DNA of 64,000 bases from Chryseobacterium balustinum. GTDB taxonomy: Bacteria > Bacteroidota > Bacteroidia > Flavobacteriales > Weeksellaceae. A program made the position numbers and the translations under genes. Numbering within the stretch: position 1 is the first letter of the stretch; each line of letters starts with the position of its first letter. The notes beneath the pieces were generated by a model. That model ran no database searches. It was not told the DNA's origin and worked only from the letters and a program-made list of their open reading frames with translations. The stretch lies in the NCBI RefSeq assembly GCF_900168205.1, contig NZ_FUZE01000005.1:1-64000 (forward strand), in the 5' to 3' direction. Shown piece after piece: positions 48,489 to 58,018 of this stretch.

Positions 48489-49628
48489 ATGGAATTTCCG
48501 ATTTTACTTATAGTTATTATTGCATTGGCTTTAATCTTTGATTACATTAATGGTTTTCATGATGCGGCAAACTCTATTGCAACTATAGTTTCTACAAAAG
48601 TTTTAACTCCTTTTCAGGCTGTACTTTGGGCAGCCGTTTGGAATTTTGCAGCGTTCTTTATCGCGGCTTATATTATTGGAGAGTTTAAAATTGGTAATAC
48701 GATTGCCAAAACAGTCAACGAGAACTTTATCACACTTGAAGTGATATTTTCCGGTCTTGTTGCAGCAATTTTATGGAATTTGCTGACGTGGTGGTTTGGT
48801 ATTCCTTCTTCATCATCACATACATTGATTGGAGGCTTTATAGGGGCTGCTTTAATGCACGCTTTTATGATGGATTATCATGATGTTGTTGCAACTCAAC
48901 CAAACTTAGGAACTTGGGAAACTTTTAAAGAGGCGGTCAGTCAGCTTACCCATCAGAGTGTTGTGAAGTTTGATAAAGTAATTCCTATTTTCTTATTCAT
49001 TTTTATGGCTCCGGTTATTGGAATGATTATCTCGATTATTATTACTTTAATTATCGTTCACCTTTATAAAAAATCTAATCCTTACAAGGCTGATAAGTCT
49101 TTCAAAAGATTACAGTTAGCTTCATCAGCTTTATTTAGTTTAGGACATGGCTTAAATGATGCACAGAAAGTAATGGGAATCATTGGTGCAGCGGTAATTT
49201 ATTATCATGTTAATATATTACAAGATGGTTATTTACAAATTGCATCTGCAGATCGTTTTAATTATTTTGCTAAAGATTATCTTTGGGTTCCTTTGGTTTC
49301 TTTCGTTGCGATTGCTTTAGGTACTATGAGTGGTGGTTGGAAGATCATTAAAACAATGGGTACTAAAATCACAAAAGTTACTTCTCTTGAAGGTGTAAGT
49401 GCGGAAACTGCAGGTGCAATCACCTTATTTGTAACCGATCATTTTGGTATTCCTGTTTCTACAACACACACGATTACAGGTTCTATCATTGGGGTTGGTC
49501 TTACGAAAAGAATCTCTGCTGTGCGATGGGGAATCACCGTAAGTCTTCTTTGGGCTTGGGTATTAACAATTCCAATTTCAGCAATTGTTGCAGGAATTAC
49601 TTACCTAATCGTTACATTTCTTTTTTAA
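48489..49628 (+). CDS. Low-affinity inorganic phosphate transporter, PiT family
   Basis: The 379-residue inner-membrane protein has about 10 segments and both PiT signature repeats: DYINGFHDAANSIATIVST (about 17-35) and LGHGLNDAQKVMGIIGA (about 216-232), plus GIPSSSSHTLIGG and GIPVSTTHTITG. It imports phosphate, usually as a metal-phosphate complex, with protons or sodium. It is co-transcribed with the DUF47 gene and followed by a strong terminator. Confidence 0.96.
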   Translation: MEFPILLIVIIALALIFDYINGFHDAANSIATIVSTKVLTPFQAVLWAAVWNFAAFFIAAYIIGEFKIGNTIAKTVNENFITLEVIFSGLVAAILWNLLTWWFGIPSSSSHTLIGGFIGAALMHAFMMDYHDVVATQPNLGTWETFKEAVSQLTHQSVVKFDKVIPIFLFIFMAPVIGMIISIIITLIIVHLYKKSNPYKADKSFKRLQLASSALFSLGHGLNDAQKVMGIIGAAVIYYHVNILQDGYLQIASADRFNYFAKDYLWVPLVSFVAIALGTMSGGWKIIKTMGTKITKVTSLEGVSAETAGAITLFVTDHFGIPVSTTHTITGSIIGVGLTKRISAVRWGITVSLLWAWVLTIPISAIVAGITYLIVTFLF

Positions 49629-49650
49629 ATAGAAAAATTTTTAAATAAAT

Positions 49651-49683
49651 AAAAAACTTTGCTCAAATGGGCAAAGTTTTTTT
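49651..49683 (+). terminator. Terminator of the DUF47-PiT operon
   Basis: A 12-bp stem (AAAAAACTTTGC with its complement) has an 8-nt loop and a T-run after it. Confidence 0.92.
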
Positions 49684-49884
49684 GTTACAATATTCTCGTT
49701 AATCATGTTATTGTTTTGATGACTGCAAAAAATCTTTTCGAGGATTATCGTAAAAGCTCTCGACGACTTATATAAATATTGATAGCTTTTTAAAATTCTT
49801 ACTTAGCTTTTTCAAATCTGATTGTTTTAGTTAAAATTTCTTTCGTAACGATAATAAAATTTTGTCCAAATAGACAGAGTTTTT
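49684..49884. other. Gene-free spacer
   Basis: About 200 nt between the PiT terminator and the prenyl synthase promoter hold no coding-like frame and no RNA motif I can recognise. Confidence 0.5.
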
Positions 49885-49918
49885 TTTGTTTAAAACCACT
49901 CAGAAAATCGTATTTTTG
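49885..49918 (+). promoter_or_regulatory. Promoter of the polyprenyl synthase gene
   Basis: TTTG (49885-49888), 22 nt, then TATTTTTG (49911-49918). The box ends 18 nt before the ATG at 49937, so the frame-open start at 49886 lies inside the promoter and is rejected. Confidence 0.65.
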
Positions 49919-49936
49919 TTCAAATTATTAGATTTT

Positions 49937-50908
49937 ATGGAATTCTTAGACACCTACCAACAGATTGTTGCTGATGCTATTACTAAATATACTTTTAAAG
50001 ACAAACCAACAGAATTGTATGAGCCGATGAATTATATCATCTCGCACGGTGGCAAGCGTCTCCGTCCGATTATGGTTTTAATGGCGTGTGATTTGTTTGG
50101 TGGTGACCAAAAAGAGGCAATAAAACCTGCTTTGGCAATTGAGTTTTTCCATAACTTTACCTTAATCCATGATGATATTATGGATGAAGCTCCGCTAAGA
50201 AGAAATAAGCCGACTATTCATACCATTCACGGTCTAAATACTGGGATTCTTTCAGGAGATGGCTTAATGCTTAAAGCGTATAAGTTTTTTGAAGATCTGG
50301 AGCCTGAAATTTTTAAAGCTTGTGTAAGAATTTTCACGCATACAGGTTTACTTCTTTGCGAAGGTCAACAGTATGATATTAATTTTGAAACTCAGGAAAA
50401 TGTGACGTTTGAGGATTATATCAGAATGATTACATATAAAACCGGAGTTTTGAGTGCTTCGTCGTTTGAGATTGGTGCTATGATTGCTAAAGCGCAGTTT
50501 AAAGATGCAAAAGCAATCTTCAATTTCGGAAAACATATTGGTATCGCCTTCCAGATCATGGATGATTATTTGGATGTTTTTGGAGATCAGGCTCAGTTTG
50601 GTAAAAAACATGCAGGAGATATTTACGAGAACAAAAAAACGGTACTTTATCTTCTCGCAAGAGAGCATGGAACTGAGGAAGAACGTAAAGAATTAGATTA
50701 CTGGTATTCTAAAAAGACCGATAATATCGATAAAGTGTACGGGGTAGAAAAGATTTTCAGAAGAACAAAAGTGGATGAGAAAGCATTACGTTTAATAGAG
50801 AAACATAACGAAATTGGACAAAGTTATTTGGCTAAAATAAACGTTCCCGAAGAAAAGAAAAAACCATTCACCGAATTGGCAAACTACCTTTTGAGAAGAG
50901 AATCATAA
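49937..50908 (+). CDS. Polyprenyl diphosphate synthase
   Basis: The 323-residue all-helical protein has both aspartate motifs of trans-prenyltransferases: FARM HDDIMDEAPLRRNKPT (about 85-100) and SARM DDYLDVFGD. The lysine/glycine stretch GGKRLRPIMVLM precedes the first motif. It condenses isopentenyl diphosphate with allylic primers, making a long chain for menaquinone or carrier lipids. Chain length cannot be read with confidence. The ATG at 49937 is chosen because a clear promoter box ends just before it. Monocistronic or followed by GSCFA across an intergenic repeat. Confidence 0.9.
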   Translation: MEFLDTYQQIVADAITKYTFKDKPTELYEPMNYIISHGGKRLRPIMVLMACDLFGGDQKEAIKPALAIEFFHNFTLIHDDIMDEAPLRRNKPTIHTIHGLNTGILSGDGLMLKAYKFFEDLEPEIFKACVRIFTHTGLLLCEGQQYDINFETQENVTFEDYIRMITYKTGVLSASSFEIGAMIAKAQFKDAKAIFNFGKHIGIAFQIMDDYLDVFGDQAQFGKKHAGDIYENKKTVLYLLAREHGTEEERKELDYWYSKKTDNIDKVYGVEKIFRRTKVDEKALRLIEKHNEIGQSYLAKINVPEEKKKPFTELANYLLRRES

Positions 50909-50919
50909 TTTGATAGTTC

Positions 50920-50998
50920 GTCAATTTGAAAATTTGAAAATGAATAAATCATAGTTTTTAATTTTCAAATTGACATATTCTCAAATTTTCAAATTGAC
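50920..50998. repeat. Intergenic inverted repeat, 18-bp arms
   Basis: An 18-bp arm at 50920-50937 is the exact complement of 50981-50998 (word GTCAATTTGAAAATTTGA). A third partial copy lies at 50963-50974. It fills most of the 93-nt spacer. Confidence 0.85.
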
Positions 50999-51001
50999 TG
51001 A

Positions 51002-51961
51002 ATGAAATTCCGTACAGAAGTTGACATAAAACTATCGCAGAAAAAAATTGAAATTGAAGATAAAATATTTTCAATAGGTTCTTGCTTTGCTTCAGAGATT
51101 TCTGATTTACTTCAGAAAGGTCAGCTTCAGACGGTAAACAACCCTTTTGGAACGATTTTTAATCCGTTTTCAATTAATAATTCAATTAAAAAACTCCATG
51201 ATTCAGAATTTTATTATGAAGATGATTTGATTGTTTATGATGATGAGTTTATTTCTCTGGATCATCACACGAGTTTTGATACTCGATACATTCACCAGAC
51301 TTTAGATAAGATTAATTCTAAAATAGAAGAAGGAAACCGTTTTTTACAGGAATCCAATTGGGTAATTATTACTTACGGAACTTCATTTATTTATGAATTT
51401 GAACCTAAAGAAAAACTGGTTGCCAATTGTCATAAAATTCCACAAAAATTCTTCGAAAAAAGACTTTTAACGAATCAGGAATTAAATGATTCTATTTACG
51501 ACACAATTATTAATCTGAAAGATATTTGTAAAGAAGATGTACAGATCCTTTTTACAGTTTCACCCGTGCGTCATACCAAAGATGGAATGATTGAAAATCA
51601 GTTGAGTAAATCTAAGTTAATCACATCGATTCATGAGGTGATTTCTCAATTTGAAAACTGCCATTATTTGCCAATTTATGAGATTGTAATGGATGACTTG
51701 CGCGATTATAGATTCTATAAAGACGATTTAATACACCCTAATTCTCAGGCTATTAATTATATTTTTGAAAAATTTGGGAATGCATATTTTTCGAATGAAA
51801 CTAAAGATTTTATCAAAGAAAACTTTAAAATCAATAAAGCTTTAGAACACAGAACTGAGGACGAAAAAAATCCAAAATTCATCGAATTTAAAGAAAAACT
51901 GAATCAGAGAATTGAAGCTCAAAAGCAAAAAGTAAAGCATAAAATATTTTCTAATGATTGA
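51002..51961 (+). CDS. GSCFA domain protein
   Basis: The 319-residue protein carries the GSCFA motif itself in FSIGSCFASEISDLL (about 26-38). It then has NPFGTIFNPFS, WVIITYGTSFIYEF and FTVSPVRHTKDG, ending with DDLIHPNSQAINYIF. The Ser and the late Asp/His of DLIHPN look like the triad of SGNH/GDSL hydrolases, so esterase activity on a glycan or lipid is a fair inference. No signal peptide is present. The gene overlaps the DUF4269 gene by 8 nt and heads a three-gene operon. Confidence 0.9.
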   Translation: MKFRTEVDIKLSQKKIEIEDKIFSIGSCFASEISDLLQKGQLQTVNNPFGTIFNPFSINNSIKKLHDSEFYYEDDLIVYDDEFISLDHHTSFDTRYIHQTLDKINSKIEEGNRFLQESNWVIITYGTSFIYEFEPKEKLVANCHKIPQKFFEKRLLTNQELNDSIYDTIINLKDICKEDVQILFTVSPVRHTKDGMIENQLSKSKLITSIHEVISQFENCHYLPIYEIVMDDLRDYRFYKDDLIHPNSQAINYIFEKFGNAYFSNETKDFIKENFKINKALEHRTEDEKNPKFIEFKEKLNQRIEAQKQKVKHKIFSND

Positions 51962-52481
51962 TTTTACAAAACTTGATTATCTGAAGATAGGAAATGAAAG
52001 ACAAAAAAGAGCGTATGAAGTTCTTACAAAATATAAAATATTCACCGTCTTAGATTATTACTCACCCATTTTAGCTGGAACAGTCCCTATAGAAATTGAT
52101 GTGGAAGGAAGTGACTTAGACATTATCTGCGAGCTGGATTTTAAATTTGAGGAAGATTTCTTAGATGATATTGCATTTAGTAAAATTATTCCGTTTGAAG
52201 AGGATGTAAAAGTAGAATACCCGATTATAAATGGTGAAAACTCTATTGTAATAAATTTTATGGTGGAAGAATTTCCAATCGAAATTTTTGCACAAAATAA
52301 ACCAACAATACAACAAAATGCTTATTGCCATATGATTGCAGAATACAAAATACTGCAGGAAAAAGGAGAGAAGTTTAAACAAAAAATTATTGATCTTAAG
52401 AAAAAAGGAATCAAAACCGAGCCGGTTTTTGGGATACTTTTAGGTTTAGAAAATCCCTACGAAGATCTTTTAAAATTTTAA
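51954..52481 (+). CDS. DUF4269 domain protein
   Basis: The 175-residue protein matches DUF4269: DYLKIGNERQKRAYEVLTK at the start and GTVPIEIDVEGSDLDIICEL near 43-62. The SDLDI block with spaced acidic residues resembles a nucleotidyltransferase-fold active site, so it may be a degenerate or unusual NTase. The function is unknown. It is soluble. It starts inside the GSCFA stop region and ends 5 nt before tatD-like, so the three are one operon. Confidence 0.88.
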   Translation: MIDFTKLDYLKIGNERQKRAYEVLTKYKIFTVLDYYSPILAGTVPIEIDVEGSDLDIICELDFKFEEDFLDDIAFSKIIPFEEDVKVEYPIINGENSIVINFMVEEFPIEIFAQNKPTIQQNAYCHMIAEYKILQEKGEKFKQKIIDLKKKGIKTEPVFGILLGLENPYEDLLKF

Positions 52482-52486
52482 AAATA

Positions 52487-53248
52487 ATGATTGATACACA
52501 TACGCATTTATATGCCGAAGAATTTGATGAAGACAGAAAAGAAACTATTCAGAGAGCTTTAGATAAAGGGATTACTGAGTTTTATCTTCCGGCTATCGAT
52601 TCAGAATCGCACGAGAAAATGCTTCAGTTAGAAAGCGAATATCCTAATCGTATTTTTTCGATGATGGGTTTGCATCCCTGTTATGTAAAACCAGAGTCTT
52701 GGGAAAAAGAGCTTGAATTGGTAAAAAATTATTTAGACCAAAGACATTTTCCTGCAATCGGAGAAATAGGAATTGATTTGTATTGGGATAAATCGACTTT
52801 ATACATCCAGGTAAAAGCTTTTGAACAACAGATAGATTGGGCTATTGAGAAAGATTTGCCAATCGTAATCCATACGAGAGAAAGTTTTGACGAAACTTTT
52901 GACGTTTTAGAAAGAAAAAAACACCCGAAATTAAGAGGGATTTTCCATTGTTTTTCAGGAAATCTTGAGCAAGCAAAACAGGCTTTAGATTTGAATTTTA
53001 TTTTGGGAATCGGTGGAGTAGTAACCTTTAAAAATGGGAAAATTGACCAGTTTTTAAATGAAATTCCATTAGATAAAATCGTTTTAGAAACAGATTCTCC
53101 ATATCTTGCACCCGTTCCTTTCAGAGGTAAAAGAAACGAAAGCTCATACCTAGATTTGGTTGCTGGGAAGTTAGTGGATATTTACCAAAAAGATTTTGCG
53201 GAAATCGATAGGATTACCACTGAGAATGCGAAGAGAATGTTTAAATAA
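52487..53248 (+). CDS. TatD family metal-dependent hydrolase
   Basis: The 253-residue TIM-barrel protein has the TatD metal site: DTHTHLYAEEFDED (N-terminal HxH), GEIGIDLYWD, PIVIHTRES, IFHCFSG, and a final Asp in LETDSPYLAPVPFRGKRNES. TatD enzymes are cytosolic Mg-dependent DNases and repair or quality-control nucleases, with some acting on other substrates. It is the third gene of the GSCFA operon. Confidence 0.94.
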   Translation: MIDTHTHLYAEEFDEDRKETIQRALDKGITEFYLPAIDSESHEKMLQLESEYPNRIFSMMGLHPCYVKPESWEKELELVKNYLDQRHFPAIGEIGIDLYWDKSTLYIQVKAFEQQIDWAIEKDLPIVIHTRESFDETFDVLERKKHPKLRGIFHCFSGNLEQAKQALDLNFILGIGGVVTFKNGKIDQFLNEIPLDKIVLETDSPYLAPVPFRGKRNESSYLDLVAGKLVDIYQKDFAEIDRITTENAKRMFK

Positions 53249-53282
53249 AAGTATCTACTAAAAGAATGAACAAACTAAATAC

Positions 53283-54413
53283 ATGAAGAATAATCATATC
53301 ATGAAACCTGTGATGTTCTTGATTTATTTTACGGTTAATTTATTATTTGTTATAAAATATGGGGTGAGGCAAGATAAAATTGATGTATCAGTTTTGGTGG
53401 GTATTTTTGCATTGTTTCATATCTTAATTTATAAATCGAATCAATTTTTCATTAATAAACTCAAAATCACAAAAACATTTTTGTATCTGTTTTTAGGTGC
53501 TGTGGTTTTTATTTTTATATTATTATGTCATTTAATTGATAGCCCATATAAAGTAAATATTGACCGCTGGCAAACTATTGAGTATTGTTTAAAAGATTGG
53601 CTCAACGGAGATTTCTTTTATGATAAACCTAATTTTATAGGTCAAATGCCGTCTTATCTTCCCGGGCAGCTTCTTGCGGCAGTAGGTTTTTATTTAGTAG
53701 GAAATGTTGGCTATCTTCAGATTGCTGCGTTTATTATATTTGTTGCCTCAGTTTTTAGTTTTTTTTCAAATAATAACATCCGATTTATTGCTTCTTTTTT
53801 GCTAATTATATCATTATCTTTTATTTATGAGATTGTGTGTAAAAGCGATTTTATATCATCATTTATATTCACCATTGCTTTTATTGTTTTTTGGCATAAA
53901 AAATTCTCAGATAATTATTTTGCAAAACCACTTTTACTGGGAATTATTTTAGGCTTTCTGTGTCTTACAAGAAGTCTGGTTATCATTCCAATCATATTAT
54001 TTCTTTTAAATCCTTTTTTTAAAGCAAACAATTCTGAAAAATTAAAATCTGTTGTTGGTTTTTTAATGAGCTTTAGTTTTCTTTTATCAACCGTTATTTT
54101 ACCGGTCAAAAGTTTTGAGTATCTTCAGGAATTTAACCCGCTTAAAACACAAGGGCAGGGAAGTGGGTATATTATGTTGATATTTTTAATTGTGACAGTT
54201 GTAATCTCTCGTTTCGTTCAAAACATTCAGCAGATATTTTTTTATTCTGCCATTATATATTTTCTCTTAATTGGAAGTTTTCTCATAGAATCTTCATTAA
54301 GCGGAATTGTCTATAATAATTTAGGAATTACTTATTTGGCTTCATCACTGCCATTTGCTATTATTGGTTATGCTTATTGTTTATCAGATAATCTGGCTAA
54401 AACCACAAACTAA
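53283..54413 (+). CDS. Multi-spanning membrane protein, GT-C-like (family unrecognised)
   Basis: The 376-residue protein has about 10 hydrophobic segments and no signal peptide beyond the first segment. After the third segment a periplasmic loop holds DSPYKVNIDRWQTIEYCLKD and then GQMPSYLPGQLLAAVGFYLV. A loop with Asp before a Pro/Gly hairpin is reminiscent of GT-C glycosyltransferases. I do not recognise the exact family. A start at codon 7 (53301) is also possible. It lies 34 nt after the tatD-like gene and 19 nt before a second membrane protein, and the two may work together on lipid-linked sugars. Confidence 0.65.
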   Translation: MKNNHIMKPVMFLIYFTVNLLFVIKYGVRQDKIDVSVLVGIFALFHILIYKSNQFFINKLKITKTFLYLFLGAVVFIFILLCHLIDSPYKVNIDRWQTIEYCLKDWLNGDFFYDKPNFIGQMPSYLPGQLLAAVGFYLVGNVGYLQIAAFIIFVASVFSFFSNNNIRFIASFLLIISLSFIYEIVCKSDFISSFIFTIAFIVFWHKKFSDNYFAKPLLLGIILGFLCLTRSLVIIPIILFLLNPFFKANNSEKLKSVVGFLMSFSFLLSTVILPVKSFEYLQEFNPLKTQGQGSGYIMLIFLIVTVVISRFVQNIQQIFFYSAIIYFLLIGSFLIESSLSGIVYNNLGITYLASSLPFAIIGYAYCLSDNLAKTTN

Positions 54414-54432
54414 AAATTTATTATCATTAAAC

Positions 54433-55962
54433 ATGGAGTTTATTAAAAAGAATTTTCATTATTTATTATTACTTTCCTCGGTTTTCTTCTTAGGAAACCC
54501 TTCTAAATTTCCTTCAGATGATGGATTTTTCTATCCTCAGATTGCTTATAATATCATGAATCATGGTTTCATGGGATTTAATGATTTATATCTTACCAAT
54601 GGATTTCATCCTTTATGGATGGTTTTTTGCGTGATAGCAGAATTGATTAACCCTTCAGATAAGTTTTTTGCATTAAATATCTTGTGGCTTTTTCAGGTTT
54701 TATTAATCTTATTTGGATATATTCTTTTAGAAAAGACCATTTTAAAAGAAAGTAAAGTCGGCAAAATTCTGAGCTTAGGGTTTTATTGTTTTATGTTTTT
54801 TAGCCTCGGAACGCTCTATTTAATCGAAGCACATCTTACATTTTTTACTTTTAGCTTGATCATATTTTTCATGTGCAGGAAATTTACCAATGATCTTGCA
54901 TTTGGGGTAATTTGCAGTTTGGTCTTTTTAGCAAGATTAGACCATGTTTTTGTGCTGATACCTTTTGGCTTTTTATATTGGAATTTCAGAAAATGGAGCA
55001 TCAAAAGTTTTGTGAAAATGCTTATTGGTTTTTCAGTTTTAGCAGTTCCTTACATCATATCTAATTACTATTATTTTGATGCTGCTGTGCCAATTAGTGG
55101 AAGAATAAAGAGTTCTTTTCCCCATATTCAGCAATATATGGATCTTGGTGTATTTCAAAAATTATTTACTCTTGTAGGTGTTTTATATTTTGTTTTTTTA
55201 TGTTTCAATAAAAAAGACACTTTTAGAGCCATAAAATTTTCTTTTTTAATAGGCAGTTTACTACAACTATTTTATAACTTATTGTTTCAATCTGAAATAG
55301 GGCAGTGGTATTTTGTTTCTCAAATGTTTTTTTGTGGTTTATTTATTTACGACATTGCCAATAGCTTCTCTAATAAGACTTTTGAGAAGTTATCATTCGA
55401 TAAAATTATCTTTATGGTTGCTTTGATTTTTGTTTGTGGAATTGCTTGGTTAAAGCTTACAACGAGTTTTAGTATTCAGAATAATGTTTTTGCAAGCCAT
55501 TCTAAATTTGAAAAAAAATCGAATGACCTTGTACGGCAAACTGCTCAAGAATTTGAACAAAACATTCCAAAAAAGACACGCATTTACGTCTATGATTTCC
55601 CGGGTAAATTTGCTTTTTATTCAGATTTTAATGTCATTCCTGCAGATGGATTGGTAGCGAATAAATTATATTTTAATGATATGAGATCAGGTAATTTCAA
55701 AAAATTTATGATTAAAAATAATATTGAATACCTTCTTTTTCCAACTCATTTTCACACGAAGCATCAGACACAAGGCTTTCTGGCGCTTCATGTAGATAGC
55801 CGTACTGACGATTATGTTTTTAAACTAAGAAATACCTTAAGAAAAACAATTATAGACAGTCTGAAAGAAAGTGAATTGACTAAAATAAAATCATATACCA
55901 ACCCGATAAAAACTTGGCAACCACAGTATGATTCTGTATCAGTTTTTAAATTGAAAAACTAA
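54433..55962 (+). CDS. GT-C-like membrane glycosyltransferase (probable)
   Basis: The start is the ATG at 54433. A longer frame from 54355 overlaps the previous gene and adds unrelated residues. The 509-residue protein has about 9-10 membrane segments. The first periplasmic loop carries PSDDGFFYPQIAYNIMNHG and TNGFHPLWMVF, an acidic pair and loop typical of GT-C transferases that use polyprenyl-phosphate sugars. The last 150 residues (about 350-509) form a soluble periplasmic domain. It probably glycosylates an envelope lipid or protein. Confidence 0.7.
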   Translation: MEFIKKNFHYLLLLSSVFFLGNPSKFPSDDGFFYPQIAYNIMNHGFMGFNDLYLTNGFHPLWMVFCVIAELINPSDKFFALNILWLFQVLLILFGYILLEKTILKESKVGKILSLGFYCFMFFSLGTLYLIEAHLTFFTFSLIIFFMCRKFTNDLAFGVICSLVFLARLDHVFVLIPFGFLYWNFRKWSIKSFVKMLIGFSVLAVPYIISNYYYFDAAVPISGRIKSSFPHIQQYMDLGVFQKLFTLVGVLYFVFLCFNKKDTFRAIKFSFLIGSLLQLFYNLLFQSEIGQWYFVSQMFFCGLFIYDIANSFSNKTFEKLSFDKIIFMVALIFVCGIAWLKLTTSFSIQNNVFASHSKFEKKSNDLVRQTAQEFEQNIPKKTRIYVYDFPGKFAFYSDFNVIPADGLVANKLYFNDMRSGNFKKFMIKNNIEYLLFPTHFHTKHQTQGFLALHVDSRTDDYVFKLRNTLRKTIIDSLKESELTKIKSYTNPIKTWQPQYDSVSVFKLKN

Positions 55963-55977
55963 ACTGTATTTTGCAAT

Positions 55978-56014
55978 AAAAAAAGTCATTCAGGTTTTCT
56001 GAATGACTTTTTTT
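55978..56014. terminator. Bidirectional terminator
   Basis: AAAAGTCATTCAG at 55981-55993 pairs with 55999-56011 around GTTTT, with A and T runs outside. It separates the convergent GT-C-like and RhlE-type genes. Confidence 0.92.
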
Positions 56015-56015
56015 A

Positions 56016-57284
56016 TTATTTCTTTCTAGCGAAATTACTTTTATTATTTGGCTTTTTAAAACCAACATCTTTTCTCTGTTGACCAGGATTTGCTGGCTTT
56101 GGTCTCGGTGTAAAAGGTTTGTTGTTTGAATCTCTTTTCTCAACAACCAAATTGTCGGTATGGAAAGGATGGTCTTTTATCACAGGAATTTTCATCCCGA
56201 TTAGTTTTTCGGTATCCTTTAGGTTTAAAAGGTCTAATCCGTCTACGAAAGACATTGAGCTTCCTTCTGAGCCTGCACGACCTGTTCTTCCAATTCTGTG
56301 AACATATGTTTCAGCAACATCCGAAAGTTCAAAATTGACAACGTATTTTAACTCGTCAATATCAATACCTCTTGCTGCAATATCTGTAGCAACCAAAATT
56401 CTTGTTTTACCAGATTTGAAATTGCTTAATGCATTTTGTCTTGCATTCTGAGATTTGTTACCGTGAATCGCTTCTGCAGAAATTTTATGTGCCTGTAATT
56501 TTCTTGCGATTTTGTCTGCTCCGTGTTTTGTTCTTGAGAAAACCAATACAGAACCCGAAATTTTATCTTGCAAAATATGAGTAAGCAAATCGAGCTTATT
56601 CTCTTTATCTACAAAATAAACAGATTGCTTAATGGTTTCTGCGGTAGAAGAAATAGGTGTTACAGATACTTTTATCGGGGTATTCAGAATAGAATCTGCC
56701 AATTTCTGAATTTCAGTAGGCATTGTTGCCGAAAAGAAAAGTGTTTGTCTTCTTTGAGGTAAAAGTTTAATAATTCTTTTTACATCGTGTACAAAACCCA
56801 TATCAAGCATTCTGTCGGCTTCATCCAAAACAAAAATTTCAAGATTTTTAAGTGAGATAATTCCCTGTGCAATAAAATCTAGTAATCTTCCCGGTGTTGC
56901 TACCAAAATGTCAACACCTTTTCTCAAAGCTGCAACTTGATTTCCTTGTTTTACACCACCAAAAATTACCAATTGTTTTAAAGGTAAATTTTTTCCGTAT
57001 GCGTTAAAACTTTCTTCAATTTGTATTGCTAATTCTCTTGTTGGAGTAAGAATTAATGCTTTAATATGATTGCCTTTAGGGCCTTTTCTTTCGGTAAGAT
57101 TTTGTAAAATTGGGATAGCAAAAGCCGCTGTTTTTCCTGTTCCCGTCTGTGCTGTACCAAGTACATCTCTCTGTTCTAATATTGAAGGAATTGCTTGTTC
57201 CTGAATTGGTGTTGGTTTTTCGTAACCTTGAGTTTGAAGCGCATCTAAGATAGGCTTAATTAATTTTAAGTCGGTAAATAACAA
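56016..57284 (-). CDS. RhlE-type DEAD-box RNA helicase
   Basis: The 422-residue protein has the Q motif (PTPIQEQ), Walker [10 protein letters not shown] (about 44-52), DEAD in [16 protein letters not shown], and motif [15 protein letters not shown] basic tail of about 45 residues rich in Pro/Lys/Asn ([15 protein letters not shown]) replaces a folded C-terminal domain, the RhlE layout. It acts in rRNA maturation or mRNA decay. A TAnnTTTG box at 57423-57430 implies a leader of about 130 nt with several hairpins, an arrangement seen for cold-induced helicases. Monocistronic. Confidence 0.9.
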   Translation of the reverse strand: MLFTDLKLIKPILDALQTQGYEKPTPIQEQAIPSILEQRDVLGTAQTGTGKTAAFAIPILQNLTERKGPKGNHIKALILTPTRELAIQIEESFNAYGKNLPLKQLVIFGGVKQGNQVAALRKGVDILVATPGRLLDFIAQGIISLKNLEIFVLDEADRMLDMGFVHDVKRIIKLLPQRRQTLFFSATMPTEIQKLADSILNTPIKVSVTPISSTAETIKQSVYFVDKENKLDLLTHILQDKISGSVLVFSRTKHGADKIARKLQAHKISAEAIHGNKSQNARQNALSNFKSGKTRILVATDIAARGIDIDELKYVVNFELSDVAETYVHRIGRTGRAGSEGSSMSFVDGLDLLNLKDTEKLIGMKIPVIKDHPFHTDNLVVEKRDSNNKPFTPRPKPANPGQQRKDVGFKKPNNKSNFARKK

Positions 57285-57430
57285 AATATATGTTGTGTAT
57301 TAAAATAATGCGGTCGAAGCAGTATACTTCATCATTTTTTAGCAGATCTGCTAAAGTTTTTTTAACAGAGTTTTTAAGTAAAATCATTTACTATTTGGCT
57401 GAGAATGCCGCGAAATATAGTACAAAGATA
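57285..57430 (-). promoter_or_regulatory. Long structured 5' leader of the RhlE-type helicase gene
   Basis: TATCTTTG on the minus strand (57423-57430) sets a probable start point near 57416. The leader contains the 18-bp palindrome TTTAGCAGATCTGCTAAA (57338-57355), a GAAG/CTTC hairpin (57316-57330), and complementary GCGG and CCGC words near its two ends. A regulatory role, for example in cold response, is inference. Confidence 0.4.
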
Positions 57431-57452
57431 GTGTAAATAAATTTAAGAGTAA

Positions 57453-57941
57453 TTATTGTACCTTTTTCCACTCTTGATCATGCTTCAAATCTTCAAAAAA
57501 TTTGTAAACTGCACTTAATTTTTCGGTTCCTCTTTTTCCGTAATCTTCAATCTTTTTAGATGATCCATCATTAAACTTTACTCTAAGATAAGAGGTCGGC
57601 ATATCTGTAATATTGCGTGAACCGTATTTTTCATTAAGACTTTTTATATCTAGGTCGTCAAGAAGTGTAATCAGTTTTTTGTAATCTGATTCTTTAATGG
57701 TTGTTTTAAAAGTTCCTTCTCTAGGTTTATCAAATTCCCCCTTTGAAAATTCTTTAGAAAAATTAAAATGTTCGGCTTCCAAAACAGCTGTTCGGTCAGG
57801 ATTAATAGTCATTTTAAAAATCGGACAAGAACCGAAACAAGCTCCAGCTTCATATTCTATAGTTGAATACTTTGACGACATTTTTTGTGAAGTACATGAG
57901 AACAGAATGATTATTGAAAATAGACCTAGTAGATATTTCAT
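57453..57941 (-). CDS. DUF6438 lipoprotein
   Basis: The 162-residue protein has a lipobox ILFSC (Cys16) after a short signal peptide. The mature part matches DUF6438: EAGACFGSCPIFKMTI (about 32-47, two Cys five apart that may pair), then strands ending SYLRVKFNDGSSKKIEDYGKRG. The function is unknown, and an envelope location is expected. It is leftward, after a spacer from the outer-membrane barrel gene, which has its own terminator. Confidence 0.85.
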   Translation of the reverse strand: MKYLLGLFSIIILFSCTSQKMSSKYSTIEYEAGACFGSCPIFKMTINPDRTAVLEAEHFNFSKEFSKGEFDKPREGTFKTTIKESDYKKLITLLDDLDIKSLNEKYGSRNITDMPTSYLRVKFNDGSSKKIEDYGKRGTEKLSAVYKFFEDLKHDQEWKKVQ

Positions 57942-57983
57942 TGTTTTTTATTTAGTATGGATCTTTCAATAAGTATTCCAAAT

Positions 57984-58011
57984 AAAAAGAGAAACCTTTT
58001 GAGTTTCTCTT
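57984..58011 (-). terminator. Terminator of the barrel gene
   Basis: AGAGAAAC at 57988-57995 pairs with GTTTCTCT at 58003-58010. On the minus strand a T-run follows. Confidence 0.85.
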
Positions 58012-58018
58012 GTGTGTT

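Noticed and set aside
49886..49936. Upstream start of the prenyl synthase
   Set aside because: The added codons span a TTTG-TATTTTTG promoter; the ATG at 49937 starts the family sequence.
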